Of a stretch of 64,000 nt of DNA, positions 24,670 through 33,429 are shown piece after piece; the first letter of the stretch is position 1, and each line of letters opens with the position of its first letter. Origin of the DNA: Streptomyces albus subsp. albus. GTDB taxonomy: Bacteria; Actinomycetota; Actinomycetes; Streptomycetales; Streptomycetaceae. Below the pieces are notes generated by a model that had not been told where the DNA came from, did no database searches, and worked only from the letters and a program-made list of their open reading frames with translations. The DNA lies in NCBI RefSeq assembly GCF_000725885.1, contig NZ_JODR01000011.1, positions 1 to 64,000 of the forward strand, given 5' to 3'. The translations under genes were made by a program, and so were the position numbers.

Positions 24670-25115
24670 CGGCACGTCACCGTGCGGGGCCGACCACGCG
24701 GTCGGTCGTGAAGGACGAGACATCGTGCGGCGGTGAGCGGATGGGACATCGTGCAGTCGTGAACGGGCGGGTCACGATGCGGTCGTGAACCGACCTTTCC
24801 GTGCACGGACGGGACATGAGAGATTACGAAAACGATCCTCGAAGATAGCGTTTCGGACACAAAGCCGTGATCCGGAACCGATCGCCCCGCCCCGCTCGTC
24901 TGCCTCAGAGGCCACGCGAACGCGGCGACCGCCGCGGCGGGCCCGTCCGGGACCCGGAAACCCGGGACCGACCGGGCGAATCGTGGACACGACATCCCCG
25001 GCAGCAGGGGCCGAACGGCACACCGGAGCACGACCCGTCATGACCGTGCTCTAGGGTGCCTCGCGTCAGAACTCCGGCCCGGTGAGCCGGAGCGGGGTGG
25101 AGGGGCAGAACTCGC
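24670..25115. other. 446-bp spacer before PBP gene
   Basis: No gene is supported. The left part holds a 26-bp tandem repeat (24692-24796). The middle (24815-24870) is AT-richer and may hold the promoter of the PBP gene. TAGGGT near 25053 fits the TANNNT -10 pattern with a leader of about 55 nt. GGAGGGG at about 25099 is the PBP ribosome-binding site. Confidence 0.5.
24692..24796. repeat. Four-copy 26-bp tandem repeat downstream of F420 oxidoreductase gene
   Basis: GACATCGTGC-GGCGGTGAGC type units begin at 24719, 24745 and 24771, exactly 26 bp apart, with a more diverged copy from 24692. The constant parts are GACATCGTGC (or GTCACGATGC) and GTCGTGAAC. 26 is not a multiple of three, so it is unlikely to have evolved as coding sequence. 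Confidence 0.75.
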
Positions 25116-26759
25116 ATGCGCGACACACAGAAGATGGCCGTCATCGGCGGGGTCGCCGCCGCCGTCGTCGGGCTGACCGGCGTCGGCGTCTACGCCCTGG
25201 TCGGCAACGACGGTGACGGTGAGGGCGGTACGAGCACCGTCGCCGCCGACGACGGCAAGCCGCGCGCGATCAAGACAGGTCCGCTCAGCGCGAAGGAAGT
25301 GCGCACGGCGGCCAAGGAGTTCCTCGGCGCCTGGGCCGACGGCGACACCAAGAAGGCGGCCGGTCTGACCGACGAGCCGGGCAAGGCCGCCAAGGCGCTG
25401 GCCGGCTACCGCGGCAAGGCCCACGTCTCCCGGGTCGCGACCACCCCCAAGGCGGCCGACGGCGAGAAGGTGCCCTTCGCCGTCACCGCGCGGATCGCCT
25501 ACGGCACCAAGAAGACGTCCTACTCCTACGATTCGGCGCTCAAGGTCGTCCGTGACCGGGAGACCGGCAAGCCTGTCGTGGACTGGAAGCCGGCCGTGCT
25601 CCACCCGCAGCTGAAGGACGGTCTGACGCTGCGGACGGACGAGAAGGGCGCTCCGCCCATCACGGCGACCGACCGCGACGGCAAGGTGCTGGAGGCGTCC
25701 GCGCACCCCACCCTCGCCGACGTCATCACCGACATCGGCCGGCGGTACGGCGACAAGACCGACGGCTCGCCGGGTGTCCAGCTGCGGATCGCGGACGCCA
25801 AGGGTAAGACAAAGGTGTTGCTGCGGCAGTTGACCAAGCCGACGCCCGGCAAGCTGCGCACCACCCTCGACACCAAGGCGCAGAACGCGGCCGAGGCGGC
25901 CGTGCAGGGCAAGCGCAGCGCTTCCGTGGTGGCCGTCAAGCCCAGCACGGGCGAGATCCTGGCGGTCGCCAACTCCCCGGCCAAGGGCTTCGACGTCGCG
26001 CTGCGCGGCTCGCTGGCGCCCGGCTCCACCATGAAGGTGGTCACCAGCGCGATGCTGCTCGACAAGGGCATCACCGCGCCGGGCAAGCAGCACCCGTGCC
26101 CCAAGTACGCGGCGTACGGCGGCTTCAAGTTCCAGAACCTGGACAAGTTCGACATCAAGGGCGGCACGTTCGCGCAGAGCTTCGCCCGTTCCTGCAACAC
26201 CGCGTTCATCACCCAGGCGTCCAAGATCAACGACGACGACCTCACCAAGGAGGCCCGTGAGGTCTTCGGCATCGGCCTGGACTGGCAGACGGGCACCGGC
26301 ACCTTCGACGGCAGCGTCCCCGTGCAGTCCAACGCGCAGATGGCCGCCTCCCTCATCGGCCAGGGCGCCGTGCGGATGAACCCGCTCACCATGGCGTCCG
26401 TCTCCGCCACCGTGCAGAACGGCACCTTCCGGCAGCCGGTGATCGTGCCGCAGTCGCTGGACGACCGCACCCTGGCCAAGGCCCCGCGCCCCCTCAAGCC
26501 GAGCGTGCAGAAGGACCTCAAGGCCCTGATGAAGCTCACCGCCACCAACGGCACCGCCGCCACCGCGATGTCCGGGATGAGCGGCGACATCGGCGGCAAG
26601 ACCGGCTCCGCCGAGGTGGACGGGCAGAAGAAGCCGAACGCCTGGTTCACCGCCTACTCCGGTGACGTGGCCGCAGCCGCCGTGGTGCCCGCCGCCGGGC
26701 ACGGCGGCACCAACGCCGGCCCCGTGGTCCGCAAGGTGCTGGACGCCGCCCGGGGCTGA
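25116..26759 (+). CDS. Penicillin-binding protein with NTF2-like domain and transpeptidase domain (547 aa)
   Basis: A single N-terminal membrane anchor (MAVIGGVAAAVVGLTGVGVY) is followed by an NTF2-like/MecA_N-type domain (KEFLGAWADGDTKKAAGLT), a dimerisation part and a DD-transpeptidase. The catalytic motifs are STMK (Ser304), SCN (Ser359) and KTG (Lys495). It cross-links peptidoglycan outside the membrane. GGAGGGG lies about 10 nt before the ATG. A perfect terminator hairpin follows at 26792-26821. Streptomycetes carry several class B PBPs of this shape, some acting in sporulation; the nearby SsgA-like gene is compatible with that but not evidence. Confidence 0.93.
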   Translation: MRDTQKMAVIGGVAAAVVGLTGVGVYALVGNDGDGEGGTSTVAADDGKPRAIKTGPLSAKEVRTAAKEFLGAWADGDTKKAAGLTDEPGKAAKALAGYRGKAHVSRVATTPKAADGEKVPFAVTARIAYGTKKTSYSYDSALKVVRDRETGKPVVDWKPAVLHPQLKDGLTLRTDEKGAPPITATDRDGKVLEASAHPTLADVITDIGRRYGDKTDGSPGVQLRIADAKGKTKVLLRQLTKPTPGKLRTTLDTKAQNAAEAAVQGKRSASVVAVKPSTGEILAVANSPAKGFDVALRGSLAPGSTMKVVTSAMLLDKGITAPGKQHPCPKYAAYGGFKFQNLDKFDIKGGTFAQSFARSCNTAFITQASKINDDDLTKEAREVFGIGLDWQTGTGTFDGSVPVQSNAQMAASLIGQGAVRMNPLTMASVSATVQNGTFRQPVIVPQSLDDRTLAKAPRPLKPSVQKDLKALMKLTATNGTAATAMSGMSGDIGGKTGSAEVDGQKKPNAWFTAYSGDVAAAAVVPAAGHGGTNAGPVVRKVLDAARG

Positions 26760-26791
26760 CCCGCCCGCCGGCGGCGCCCGCGCGACGTGCC

Positions 26792-26821
26792 CGCCCCGGT
26801 CCCCGCGAGGGGACCGGGGCG
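26792..26821 (+). terminator. Strong hairpin terminator after PBP gene
   Basis: CGCCCCGGTCCCC and GGGGACCGGGGCG pair perfectly over 13 bp around GCGA, followed by TTCT. It begins 32 bp after the PBP stop and 31 bp before the next gene's ATG. Confidence 0.9.
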
Positions 26822-26852
26822 TTCTCACGCCCGTTGGTTGTACTGTCCCTGC

Positions 26853-27341
26853 ATGACGCAGTCAGCCGCCATCAACCCGCGTTTCGCACAAGCCCTCTCC
26901 GCCCTCGGCCTCGGCCACGTCGAGGTCCGCACCTTCCCCGACTCGACCCGGACGGCAGCCGAAGCCGCCGCCGCGATCGGATGCGAGCTGGCGCAGATCG
27001 TCAAGTCCCTCGTCTTCACCGCGGACGGCGAGCCCGTGCTCGTCCTCATGGACGGCGCCTCCCGCGTCGATGTGGACCTCGTACGGGACGCGCTGGGCGC
27101 CACCGAGGTCAAGCGCGCCGACGCCGCGACCGTACGCGCCGCCACCGGTTACGCGATCGGCGGCGTACCGCCCTTCGGCCATGTCACGAAGATGCGAGTG
27201 CTGGCCGACCGCGGTCTGCTCGCGCACGAGACGGTGTGGGGCGCGGCCGGCACCCCGCACGCGGTCTTCGCACTCGAACCCAAGATGCTCATCCAGCACG
27301 CGGGCGGCACCCTCGCCGACGTCCGCGAAGCGGCCGGATGA
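26853..27341 (+). CDS. YbaK/EbsC-family aminoacyl-tRNA deacylase (162 aa)
   Basis: The family removes wrongly attached amino acids from tRNA in trans. Diagnostic parts are EVRTFPDSTRTAAEAAAAIG, QIVKSLVF with the catalytic-site lysine, PVLVLMDGASRVDVDLVRDA, ATGYAIGGVPPFGHV (conserved G-x-PP-GH loop) and the C-terminal LIQHAGGTLADV. The ATG at 26853 lacks a Shine-Dalgarno; TACTGT (26841-26846) lies 6 nt before it, a leaderless pattern placed directly after the PBP terminator. Its stop overlaps the next ATG as ATGA. Substrate specificity (Pro, Ala or Cys type) cannot be decided. Confidence 0.92.
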   Translation: MTQSAAINPRFAQALSALGLGHVEVRTFPDSTRTAAEAAAAIGCELAQIVKSLVFTADGEPVLVLMDGASRVDVDLVRDALGATEVKRADAATVRAATGYAIGGVPPFGHVTKMRVLADRGLLAHETVWGAAGTPHAVFALEPKMLIQHAGGTLADVREAAG

Positions 27342-28291
27342 CCCCGATAGTCGTCGCCGCGGTCCTGCTCGCGGCGCTGACCCACGCCAGCTGGAACGCG
27401 CTGGCCCACGGCATCAGGGACCAGCTGCTCGCCTTCACCCTGGTCGGGGGCGGCGGCTCGCTCTGCGGTGCCGTGCTGGCCTGCTTCGCACCGCTGCCCG
27501 CCGCCGGAGCCTGGCCCCCGCTGCTCGTCTCCGCCCTCCTGCACGTGGTGTACCAGCTCCTGCTGATGCGCTCCTTCCAGATGGGCGAGTTCGGGCAGAT
27601 GTACCCCATCGCGCGGGGCACCGCACCCCTGGTGGTGACGGTGCTGGCCGCCGTCTTCGTGCACGAGCTACCGGACGCCTGGCAGCTCGCGGGGGTCCTG
27701 CTGGCCTCGGCGGGGCTGGTGGGCGTCGCCCTGTGGGGCCTTCGGAGGAAGAAGCCGGCGGGACACGCGGACGCCGGGGCCACCGGAGCCGCCGGGGCCA
27801 CCGAGGCCGACACATCCGCCGAGTCCGCCGGGGCCGACGAGGGCGGCCGGGGCGGCGGCACACCGCAGTGGCCCGCGCTGGCCGCCGCCGTCGGCACCGG
27901 CCTGGCCATCGCCTCGTACACCGTCGTGGACGGGATCGGCGTGCGCGCCTCCGGCACCTCGCTGGGCTACATCGCCTGGCTGATGCTGCTGGAGGGCCTG
28001 GCGATCCCGCTGTGGGCCCTGGCCAGGTGGCGCGGCGCCCTGGTGGCCCGGCTGCGGCCGATCGCGCTGCGCGGGCTGCTGGGCGGCGTGCTGTCGGTGG
28101 CCGCCTACGGGCTGGTGCTGTGGGCGCAGACCCGGGCACCGCTGGCGCCGGTGGCGGCACTGCGCGAGTCCTCGATCATCGCGGGCGCCGCCATCGGGGC
28201 GCTGTTCTTCAAGGAGCGCTTCGGCTGGCCGCGCACCGCCGCGAGCGTCCTGATGGTGGGCGGTATCGCCCTCATGCTGCACGGCACCTGA
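27338..28291 (+). CDS. EamA/DMT-family membrane transporter (317 aa)
   Basis: Ten membrane helices in two halves can be traced, with the DMT pattern of short loops and the repeated terminal helices (AGVLLASAGLVGVALWGLRR; AASVLMVGGIALML). Conserved drug/metabolite-transporter signatures include ALTHASWNAL at the start, YPIARGTAPLVV and ALRESSIIAGAAIGALFFKE. A hydrophilic Ala/Gly/Glu insert of about 45 residues joins the halves. The start overlaps the deacylase stop by 4 nt, so it is coupled to it. Substrate unknown. A perfect hairpin follows. Confidence 0.9.
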   Translation: MTPIVVAAVLLAALTHASWNALAHGIRDQLLAFTLVGGGGSLCGAVLACFAPLPAAGAWPPLLVSALLHVVYQLLLMRSFQMGEFGQMYPIARGTAPLVVTVLAAVFVHELPDAWQLAGVLLASAGLVGVALWGLRRKKPAGHADAGATGAAGATEADTSAESAGADEGGRGGGTPQWPALAAAVGTGLAIASYTVVDGIGVRASGTSLGYIAWLMLLEGLAIPLWALARWRGALVARLRPIALRGLLGGVLSVAAYGLVLWAQTRAPLAPVAALRESSIIAGAAIGALFFKERFGWPRTAASVLMVGGIALMLHGT

Positions 28292-28297
28292 CCCGGG

Positions 28298-28327
28298 CGC
28301 GGTGCCGCACCGGCCTGCGGCACCGCG
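28298..28327 (+). terminator. Hairpin terminator after EamA transporter gene
   Basis: CGCGGTGCCGCA pairs perfectly with TGCGGCACCGCG (12 bp) around CCGGCC, 6 bp after the stop codon. Confidence 0.85.
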
Positions 28328-28387
28328 GCCGGCAGGCGCACCCTGCACCGGGGCTACCCTTGGGGGCTGGTCCCCGACAGGAGAGAG

Positions 28388-30250
28388 ATGGCTGTCAATC
28401 TCGTCAACCTCGAAGCCGTCGACAAGGTGCACGGCACCCGTACCCTCCTCGACGCCGTCTCCCTGGGCGTCAACGAGTCCGACAAGATCGGTGTGGTCGG
28501 CCGCAACGGCGACGGCAAGACGACCCTGGTCAAGGTGCTGGCCCGGCAGGAGGAGCCGGACGCGGGCCGGGTCACGCACGCGGGAGGGCTGCGGCTGGGC
28601 GTGCTCACCCAGCACGACTCCCTCGACCCGGCGGCGACGGTCCGCCACGAGGTGGTCGGCGACATGGCCGATCACGAATGGGCGGGCGACGCCAAGATCC
28701 GCGACGTACTGACCGGGCTGTTCGGCGGCCTGGACCTGCCGGGCTTCCCGCAGGGACTGGACACGGTCATCGGTCCGCTCTCCGGCGGTGAGCGCCGCCG
28801 GATCGCGCTGGCCAAGCTGCTGATCGCCGAGCAGGACCTGATCGTCCTGGACGAGCCGACCAACCACCTCGACGTCGAGGGCATCTCGTGGCTGGCGGGC
28901 CATCTGCGCGCCCGCCGCTCGGCGCTGGTGTGCGTCACCCACGACCGCTGGTTCCTCGACCAGGTCGCCACCCGCATGTGGGACGTGCAGCGGGGCGCGG
29001 TCCACGAGTACGAGGGCGGTTACTCGGACTACGTCTTCGCGCGGGCCGAGCGGGAGCGGATCGCCCAGCAGGAGGAGGCCAAGCGGCAGAACCTGGTCCG
29101 CAAGGAGCTGGCCTGGCTGCGGCGCGGCGCCCCGGCCCGGACGAGCAAGCCGCGGTTCCGCATCGAGGCGGCCAACGCGCTCATCGAGGGCGAGCCGCCG
29201 CCGCGCGACAGCCAGGAACTGATGCGGTTCGCCAACTCCCGGCTGGGCAAGACCGTCTTCGACCTGGAGGACGTGACGGTGCAGGCCGGGCCGAAGGTGC
29301 TGCTCAAGCATCTGACCTGGCAGCTCGGCCCCGGCGACCGCATCGGTCTGGTCGGCGTGAACGGTGCGGGCAAGACATCGCTGCTGCGGGCCCTGGCCGA
29401 GACCGCCGCCACTGGTGGTGAGCGCCAGTCACCGCTGGTGACCGGTGGCCGGATCAAGGTCGGCAAGACCGTGAAGCTGGCCTACCTCTCGCAGGAGGTG
29501 GCCGAGCTGGACCCGGCCCTGCGGGTGCTGGAGGCGGTCGAGGCGGTGCGCTCCCGGGTCGATCTGGGCAAGGGCCGTGAGATGACGGCGTCGCAGCTGT
29601 GCGAGCGGTTCGGCTTCGCCAAGGAGAAGCAGTGGACGCCGGTGGGCGACCTGTCCGGCGGTGAGCGGCGCCGGCTGCAGATCCTGCGGCTGCTGATGGA
29701 CGAGCCCAACGTGCTGTTCCTGGACGAGCCGACCAACGACCTGGACATCGAGACCCTCACCCAGCTGGAGGATCTGCTGGACAGCTGGCCGGGCTCGCTG
29801 GTGGTCATCTCCCACGACCGCTACTTCGTCGAGCGGACCACGGACCGGGTCCTCGCGCTGCTGGGGGACGCCACGCTGCGGATGCTGCCGCGCGGCATCG
29901 ACGAGTACCTGGAGCGCCGCGCCCGCGTCCAGGCGCGGGCCGCCGCACCGGCCGGCGCCGCGGCGGAGCGGACCGCGGGCAGGCCGGCCGCGACGGCGGG
30001 CAGGCCGGAGGCGAAGGCACCGGCGAAGCCGGCGGCGCTCTCCCGTGCCGCGCAGAAGGAGATGCAGCGCATCGAGCGTCAGCTGGAGAAGGCGGAGCAG
30101 GAGGAGGCGGCCCTGCACGCGGAAATGGCCGAGCACGCCACCGACTTCGAGCGGGTGGCCGGGCTGGACGCGCAGCTGCGCCAGGTGCGCGAGAAGCGGG
30201 ACGAGCTGGAGATGCGCTGGCTGGAACTGGCCGAGTCCGAAGGGGCCTGA
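28388..30250 (+). CDS. ABC-F family ATPase, Uup-like (620 aa)
   Basis: Two ABC domains without membrane helices: Walker A GRNGDGKT near residue 40 and GVNGAGKT near residue 325, signatures LSGGERRR twice, and Walker B LIVLDEPTNHLD and LFLDEPTNDLD. The inter-domain linker (RAERERIAQQEEAKRQ...) is the ribosome-facing P-site tRNA interaction motif region. A C-terminal Ala-rich spacer and a coiled coil (KEMQRIERQLEKAEQEEAAL) match Uup-type proteins. ABC-F proteins act on stalled ribosomes; Uup types also touch branched DNA. CAGGAGAG precedes the ATG at 28388, and TACCCT (about 28355-28360) fits a -10 box. Confidence 0.93.
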   Translation: MAVNLVNLEAVDKVHGTRTLLDAVSLGVNESDKIGVVGRNGDGKTTLVKVLARQEEPDAGRVTHAGGLRLGVLTQHDSLDPAATVRHEVVGDMADHEWAGDAKIRDVLTGLFGGLDLPGFPQGLDTVIGPLSGGERRRIALAKLLIAEQDLIVLDEPTNHLDVEGISWLAGHLRARRSALVCVTHDRWFLDQVATRMWDVQRGAVHEYEGGYSDYVFARAERERIAQQEEAKRQNLVRKELAWLRRGAPARTSKPRFRIEAANALIEGEPPPRDSQELMRFANSRLGKTVFDLEDVTVQAGPKVLLKHLTWQLGPGDRIGLVGVNGAGKTSLLRALAETAATGGERQSPLVTGGRIKVGKTVKLAYLSQEVAELDPALRVLEAVEAVRSRVDLGKGREMTASQLCERFGFAKEKQWTPVGDLSGGERRRLQILRLLMDEPNVLFLDEPTNDLDIETLTQLEDLLDSWPGSLVVISHDRYFVERTTDRVLALLGDATLRMLPRGIDEYLERRARVQARAAAPAGAAAERTAGRPAATAGRPEAKAPAKPAALSRAAQKEMQRIERQLEKAEQEEAALHAEMAEHATDFERVAGLDAQLRQVREKRDELEMRWLELAESEGA

Positions 30251-30261
30251 CGCCCACCGCG

Positions 30262-30301
30262 GGCCCCTGGCGTCCCGGCTCGCCGGGCCGCGCCGGGGGC
30301 C
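30262..30301 (+). terminator. Imperfect hairpin after ABC-F gene
   Basis: GGCCCCTGGCG (30262-30272) and CGCCGGGGGCC (30291-30301) pair with one G-T mismatch around an 18-nt loop, 12 bp after the stop. The remaining spacer to 30551 holds direct copies of CCGACTCGG (about 30356 and 30411) and an AT-richer patch (30440-30460) likely to carry the next promoter. Confidence 0.55.
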
Positions 30302-30551
30302 TTCCGGAGGGGCGCCGATGCGGCGCCGTTGCGGCCTCGGGGGCGGTGCGGGTACCGACTCGGTTCCGGGGGTGTTGCGAGTCGGTGTCACGGCGGTGGG
30401 GGGCCGGAACCGACTCGGTGGCCGGATCGTGTCCGATGGTAGAAAGAACTTCCGCTCAGATGTCTGCCATTGGTGGGCCACATGTCCGATTCGCTCGGCC
30501 CTACGGGGGTTAGAGGTCCGGCGCCGGTCTGCCCATAACGAGGGATTGTTC

Positions 30552-32399
30552 ATGTCGCAGCCGCCTCCGCCGCCTAGCCAGCCGCCATCAGGAGGCTTCG
30601 GCGCACCGCAGGAACCGCCGCAGAACACGCAGGGGCAGCCGCCCTACGGCGCTCCGCAGCAGTCGCATTCCGGCCAGCAGCCCACCCAGCTGTCCGGCCC
30701 GGCGGGTTACGGCTATCCGCAGCAGCCCCCGCAGCCTCCGCAGTCCCCGCAGGGGCCCGGCGGGCAGCCGGACCAGCCGCCGGCACCGGGGACGCCCCCG
30801 GGGTACGGCTATCCGCAGGGGACGCACGCGGCCCCGACGCACGCGGCCCCCACGCAGGCCGCGTTCGGCGCCGTCACGCCTCCTCCGCCGGGCCCGCCCT
30901 CGCCTCCCCCCGGGCCGCCCGGCCCGCCCGGTCCGCCGCCCGGCGGCTATGCGCAGCCGCCCGGTGGTTACCCGTACGCCAACACGGCCGCGGGGATGCC
31001 CGGCGGCGGTGGCGGCGGCAGGAAGAACTCCAAGGTCGTCGCGATCGTGGCGGCGGTCGTCGCCGTCGTGCTCGTGGCCGGCGTCGGTGTCTTCTTCCTG
31101 ACCAAGGACGACGGCAAGAAGGAGGACGAGTCCAAGGGCAAGGGCGGCACGTCGGCGACCGGCGGCGAGAACCCCAACTCGCCCCCCGGAAACACCCAGG
31201 CCGAGCAGGTCGTGGACATGAAGGCGCCCACGGTCAACGACGTCACCACCGTCGCCGGGGCGTGGGCCACCGACAAGGTGTTCGCCAAGTCGTCGGTCCG
31301 CGAGATGCTCGTCCAGGACCTCGCGTCCGGCAAGCAGACGAAGATCCCGCTCAAGGGCAACGTCTGCGCGGCCTCCAACGAGATGACGAAGGACCACAAG
31401 GTGGCCGTCGTCGTCCAGGAGACCATCTCCAACAGCGCCGACTGCACCCGTATGGTCATCGTCGACCTGGACGCGAAGAAGATCGCCTGGGACGAGACGA
31501 TGCCCAACGCGAAGACCCGCTCCGTGGACAACGTGGCCATCAGCGGTGACACGGTGGCCTCCGCGTGGATCGGCGGCTCGGTCGGCTACAAGATCTCCTC
31601 CAAGAAGAAGCTGTGGGAGGCCAAGCCGAGCAACTGCCGTGACGTCGGCTACCAGGGCGGCAAGTCCCTCGTGGCCGTCGTCGAGTGCGGTCACGACTTC
31701 GACCGGCCGCAGGTCTCCGTCCAGAAGCTGGACCCGGACACCGGCAAGGCCAAGTGGAAGTACGAGCCCCCCAAGGGCGTCAAGAACGTCCGCGTGGCCT
31801 CAACCGACCCCATGGTGCTGGTGGTCGGCGCCGGTGACGAACTCGCCAGCGATGTGCTGACCATCGGCGAGGACAAGAAGCTCAAGGCGAAGATCTCGCT
31901 GGGCAAGCGCTACAACAAGCCCTGCGAACTGGAGGTCAACGGCTGCTACGGGATGGCCGTCGGCTCCGACACGGTGTACCTGTCCACGACCGAGCACGAC
32001 GGTTCCTCGGACATGTCCGAGACGAACGAGATCATGGCCTTCGACTTCGCCACCGGCCGTGCCAAGTGGAAGTCCGGTGCCGGCGAGGACCGCACGATCA
32101 TCCCGTTCAAGATGCAGGGCGAGAACGTCCTCGGCTACAAGACGCCGAGTCTGGGCCACGGCGGCGAGATCGTCACCCTGGAGCCGAAGAAGGGCAAGCA
32201 GACCACTCTGCTCAAGATGCCCGCCTCGGACATCGGCCAGGGCGAGCAGGCGTTCTCGGTCGACGCCTACTCGGTGGACGCCCCGCTCATCTTCGTGAAC
32301 AACAGGTTCTTCATTCAGGACAACATGATCTCGGAGCGTTCGTCCCTGGACGACGAGGCCCCGCGCCTCGCCGTCGGATACGCCCCCATGGGCGGCTGA
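30552..32399 (+). CDS. Proline-rich membrane-anchored beta-propeller (PQQ-like) protein (615 aa)
   Basis: The first 150 residues are Pro/Gln/Gly-rich and cytoplasmic; one membrane helix follows at about residue 160-185 (VVAIVAAVVAVVLVAGVGVF). The outside part of about 430 residues has repeated blades ending in W-x-(Y/W) strands (KIAWDETMP, KKLWEAKPS, GKAKWKYEPP, GRAKWKSGAG), the hallmark of PQQ-binding-like propellers. Several cysteines (NVCAASNE, SADCTR, SNCRDV, VECGHD, KPCELEVNGCYG) could form disulfides outside. GAGGGA lies 7 nt before the ATG. The family is widespread in Streptomyces, with sensing or wall-linked scaffolding proposed but unproven. Confidence 0.88.
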   Translation: MSQPPPPPSQPPSGGFGAPQEPPQNTQGQPPYGAPQQSHSGQQPTQLSGPAGYGYPQQPPQPPQSPQGPGGQPDQPPAPGTPPGYGYPQGTHAAPTHAAPTQAAFGAVTPPPPGPPSPPPGPPGPPGPPPGGYAQPPGGYPYANTAAGMPGGGGGGRKNSKVVAIVAAVVAVVLVAGVGVFFLTKDDGKKEDESKGKGGTSATGGENPNSPPGNTQAEQVVDMKAPTVNDVTTVAGAWATDKVFAKSSVREMLVQDLASGKQTKIPLKGNVCAASNEMTKDHKVAVVVQETISNSADCTRMVIVDLDAKKIAWDETMPNAKTRSVDNVAISGDTVASAWIGGSVGYKISSKKKLWEAKPSNCRDVGYQGGKSLVAVVECGHDFDRPQVSVQKLDPDTGKAKWKYEPPKGVKNVRVASTDPMVLVVGAGDELASDVLTIGEDKKLKAKISLGKRYNKPCELEVNGCYGMAVGSDTVYLSTTEHDGSSDMSETNEIMAFDFATGRAKWKSGAGEDRTIIPFKMQGENVLGYKTPSLGHGGEIVTLEPKKGKQTTLLKMPASDIGQGEQAFSVDAYSVDAPLIFVNNRFFIQDNMISERSSLDDEAPRLAVGYAPMGG

Positions 32400-32417
32400 A
32401 CAGCACCGCAGCAGGCA

Positions 32418-32457
32418 GCGGCCGGCCCGTCACTGTACTCGGTGGCGGGCCGGCCGC
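32418..32457 (+). terminator. Hairpin terminator after PQQ-like gene
   Basis: GCGGCCGGCCCG pairs perfectly with CGGGCCGGCCGC (12 bp) around a 16-nt loop, beginning 18 bp after the stop codon. Confidence 0.85.
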
Positions 32458-32642
32458 CGTCGTGCGACGCCCTCGCGGGCTGCTCGAGGCCCGGCGGGTT
32501 CCCGCCTTCGCTCCGGGATTTCGTTACGTAAGGGGCGCGGAACGGCGAGTGAGCGTGTAGCTTCCCGGAGAACAAGAGGAGGGGCTGCGCAGGGGGTGCG
32601 GGGCCTTTTGCAGTCGCAGCAGTGTGTGGGGGAGCGAGCTTT

Positions 32643-33320
32643 ATGAGCGTACGGCTCATGGTGGTCGACGACCACCGCCTGCTCGCCGAGGCCCTGGCCT
32701 CGGCGCTCAAGCTGCGCGGGCACCGGGTGCTCGCGGCGGCGGCGCCCAGCGCGGGCGCGGCCGAACTGGTGATCAGCAGGGCCCCGGAGGTGTGCCTGCT
32801 GGGGACGGCGACGCCCGCCGAGCCGGGGGTCTTCGATCCCGTGGTGCGCATCAAGAGGGAGAAACCGCAGATCGCGGTCGTCGTGCTCGGCCCGGTGCCG
32901 AACCCGCGCGGTATCGCCTCCGCCTTCGCGGCGGGGGCGTCCGGCTATGTGCGGCACGACGAGCGGATCGAGGGCGTCGAGCGCGCCATGGTCAAGGCCC
33001 GTGCCGGTGAGTCCGCGATCGCTCCGCAGCTGCTCCAGCAGTCGTTCGCGGAGCTGCTCAACCCCGCCGCCGAGCCCGACGACGAGGGGGCGCGGCTGTT
33101 GCAGATGCTCACGCCGCGGGAGGTGGAGGTGCTGGTGCGGGTCGCCGAGGGCGAGGACACCCGGCTGATCGCCGCGGGCATGGGCATCGCGCCGTCCACC
33201 GCACGCACCCATGTGCAGCGGGTGCTGATGAAGCTGGGGGTGGGCTCGCGGCTGGAGGCCGCCGCGCTGGCCGCCCGTACGGGACTGCTGGACCGGGCAG
33301 GCCAGGGCTCCGGCGCCTGA
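32643..33320 (+). CDS. Atypical LuxR/NarL-type response regulator lacking the phospho-aspartate (225 aa)
   Basis: The receiver domain has the acidic pair (MVVDDH, Asp9-Asp10) but the phosphorylation site, expected in PDVVLLD, reads PEVCLLGTAT, so the aspartate is glycine at about residue 54. The LuxR helix-turn-helix is intact (LTPREVEVLVRVAEGEDTRL, APSTARTHVQRVLMKLGVGS). It is therefore likely to be controlled without phosphorylation, for instance by ligand or partner binding. GGGGGAG lies about 9 nt before ATG 32643. No histidine kinase gene is adjacent. It is convergent with the symporter-associated small membrane protein. Confidence 0.9.
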   Translation: MSVRLMVVDDHRLLAEALASALKLRGHRVLAAAAPSAGAAELVISRAPEVCLLGTATPAEPGVFDPVVRIKREKPQIAVVVLGPVPNPRGIASAFAAGASGYVRHDERIEGVERAMVKARAGESAIAPQLLQQSFAELLNPAAEPDDEGARLLQMLTPREVEVLVRVAEGEDTRLIAAGMGIAPSTARTHVQRVLMKLGVGSRLEAAALAARTGLLDRAGQGSGA

Positions 33321-33360
33321 ACCGGCCTGGACTGCTGCGTCCGAGCCGGCCGGGGCGCGG

Positions 33361-33417
33361 GGCCCGGTCGCGCACACCCGTCCCGCGCGCGGCGGAACCG
33401 GTGCCCACGACCGGGCC
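33361..33417. terminator. Inverted repeat between convergent genes
   Basis: GGCCCGGTCG (33361-33370) pairs with CGACCGGGCC (33408-33417) across 37 nt. It sits between the rightward response-regulator gene and the leftward membrane-protein gene and may end both transcripts. Confidence 0.5.
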
Positions 33418-33429
33418 GGGGGCGGTGCG

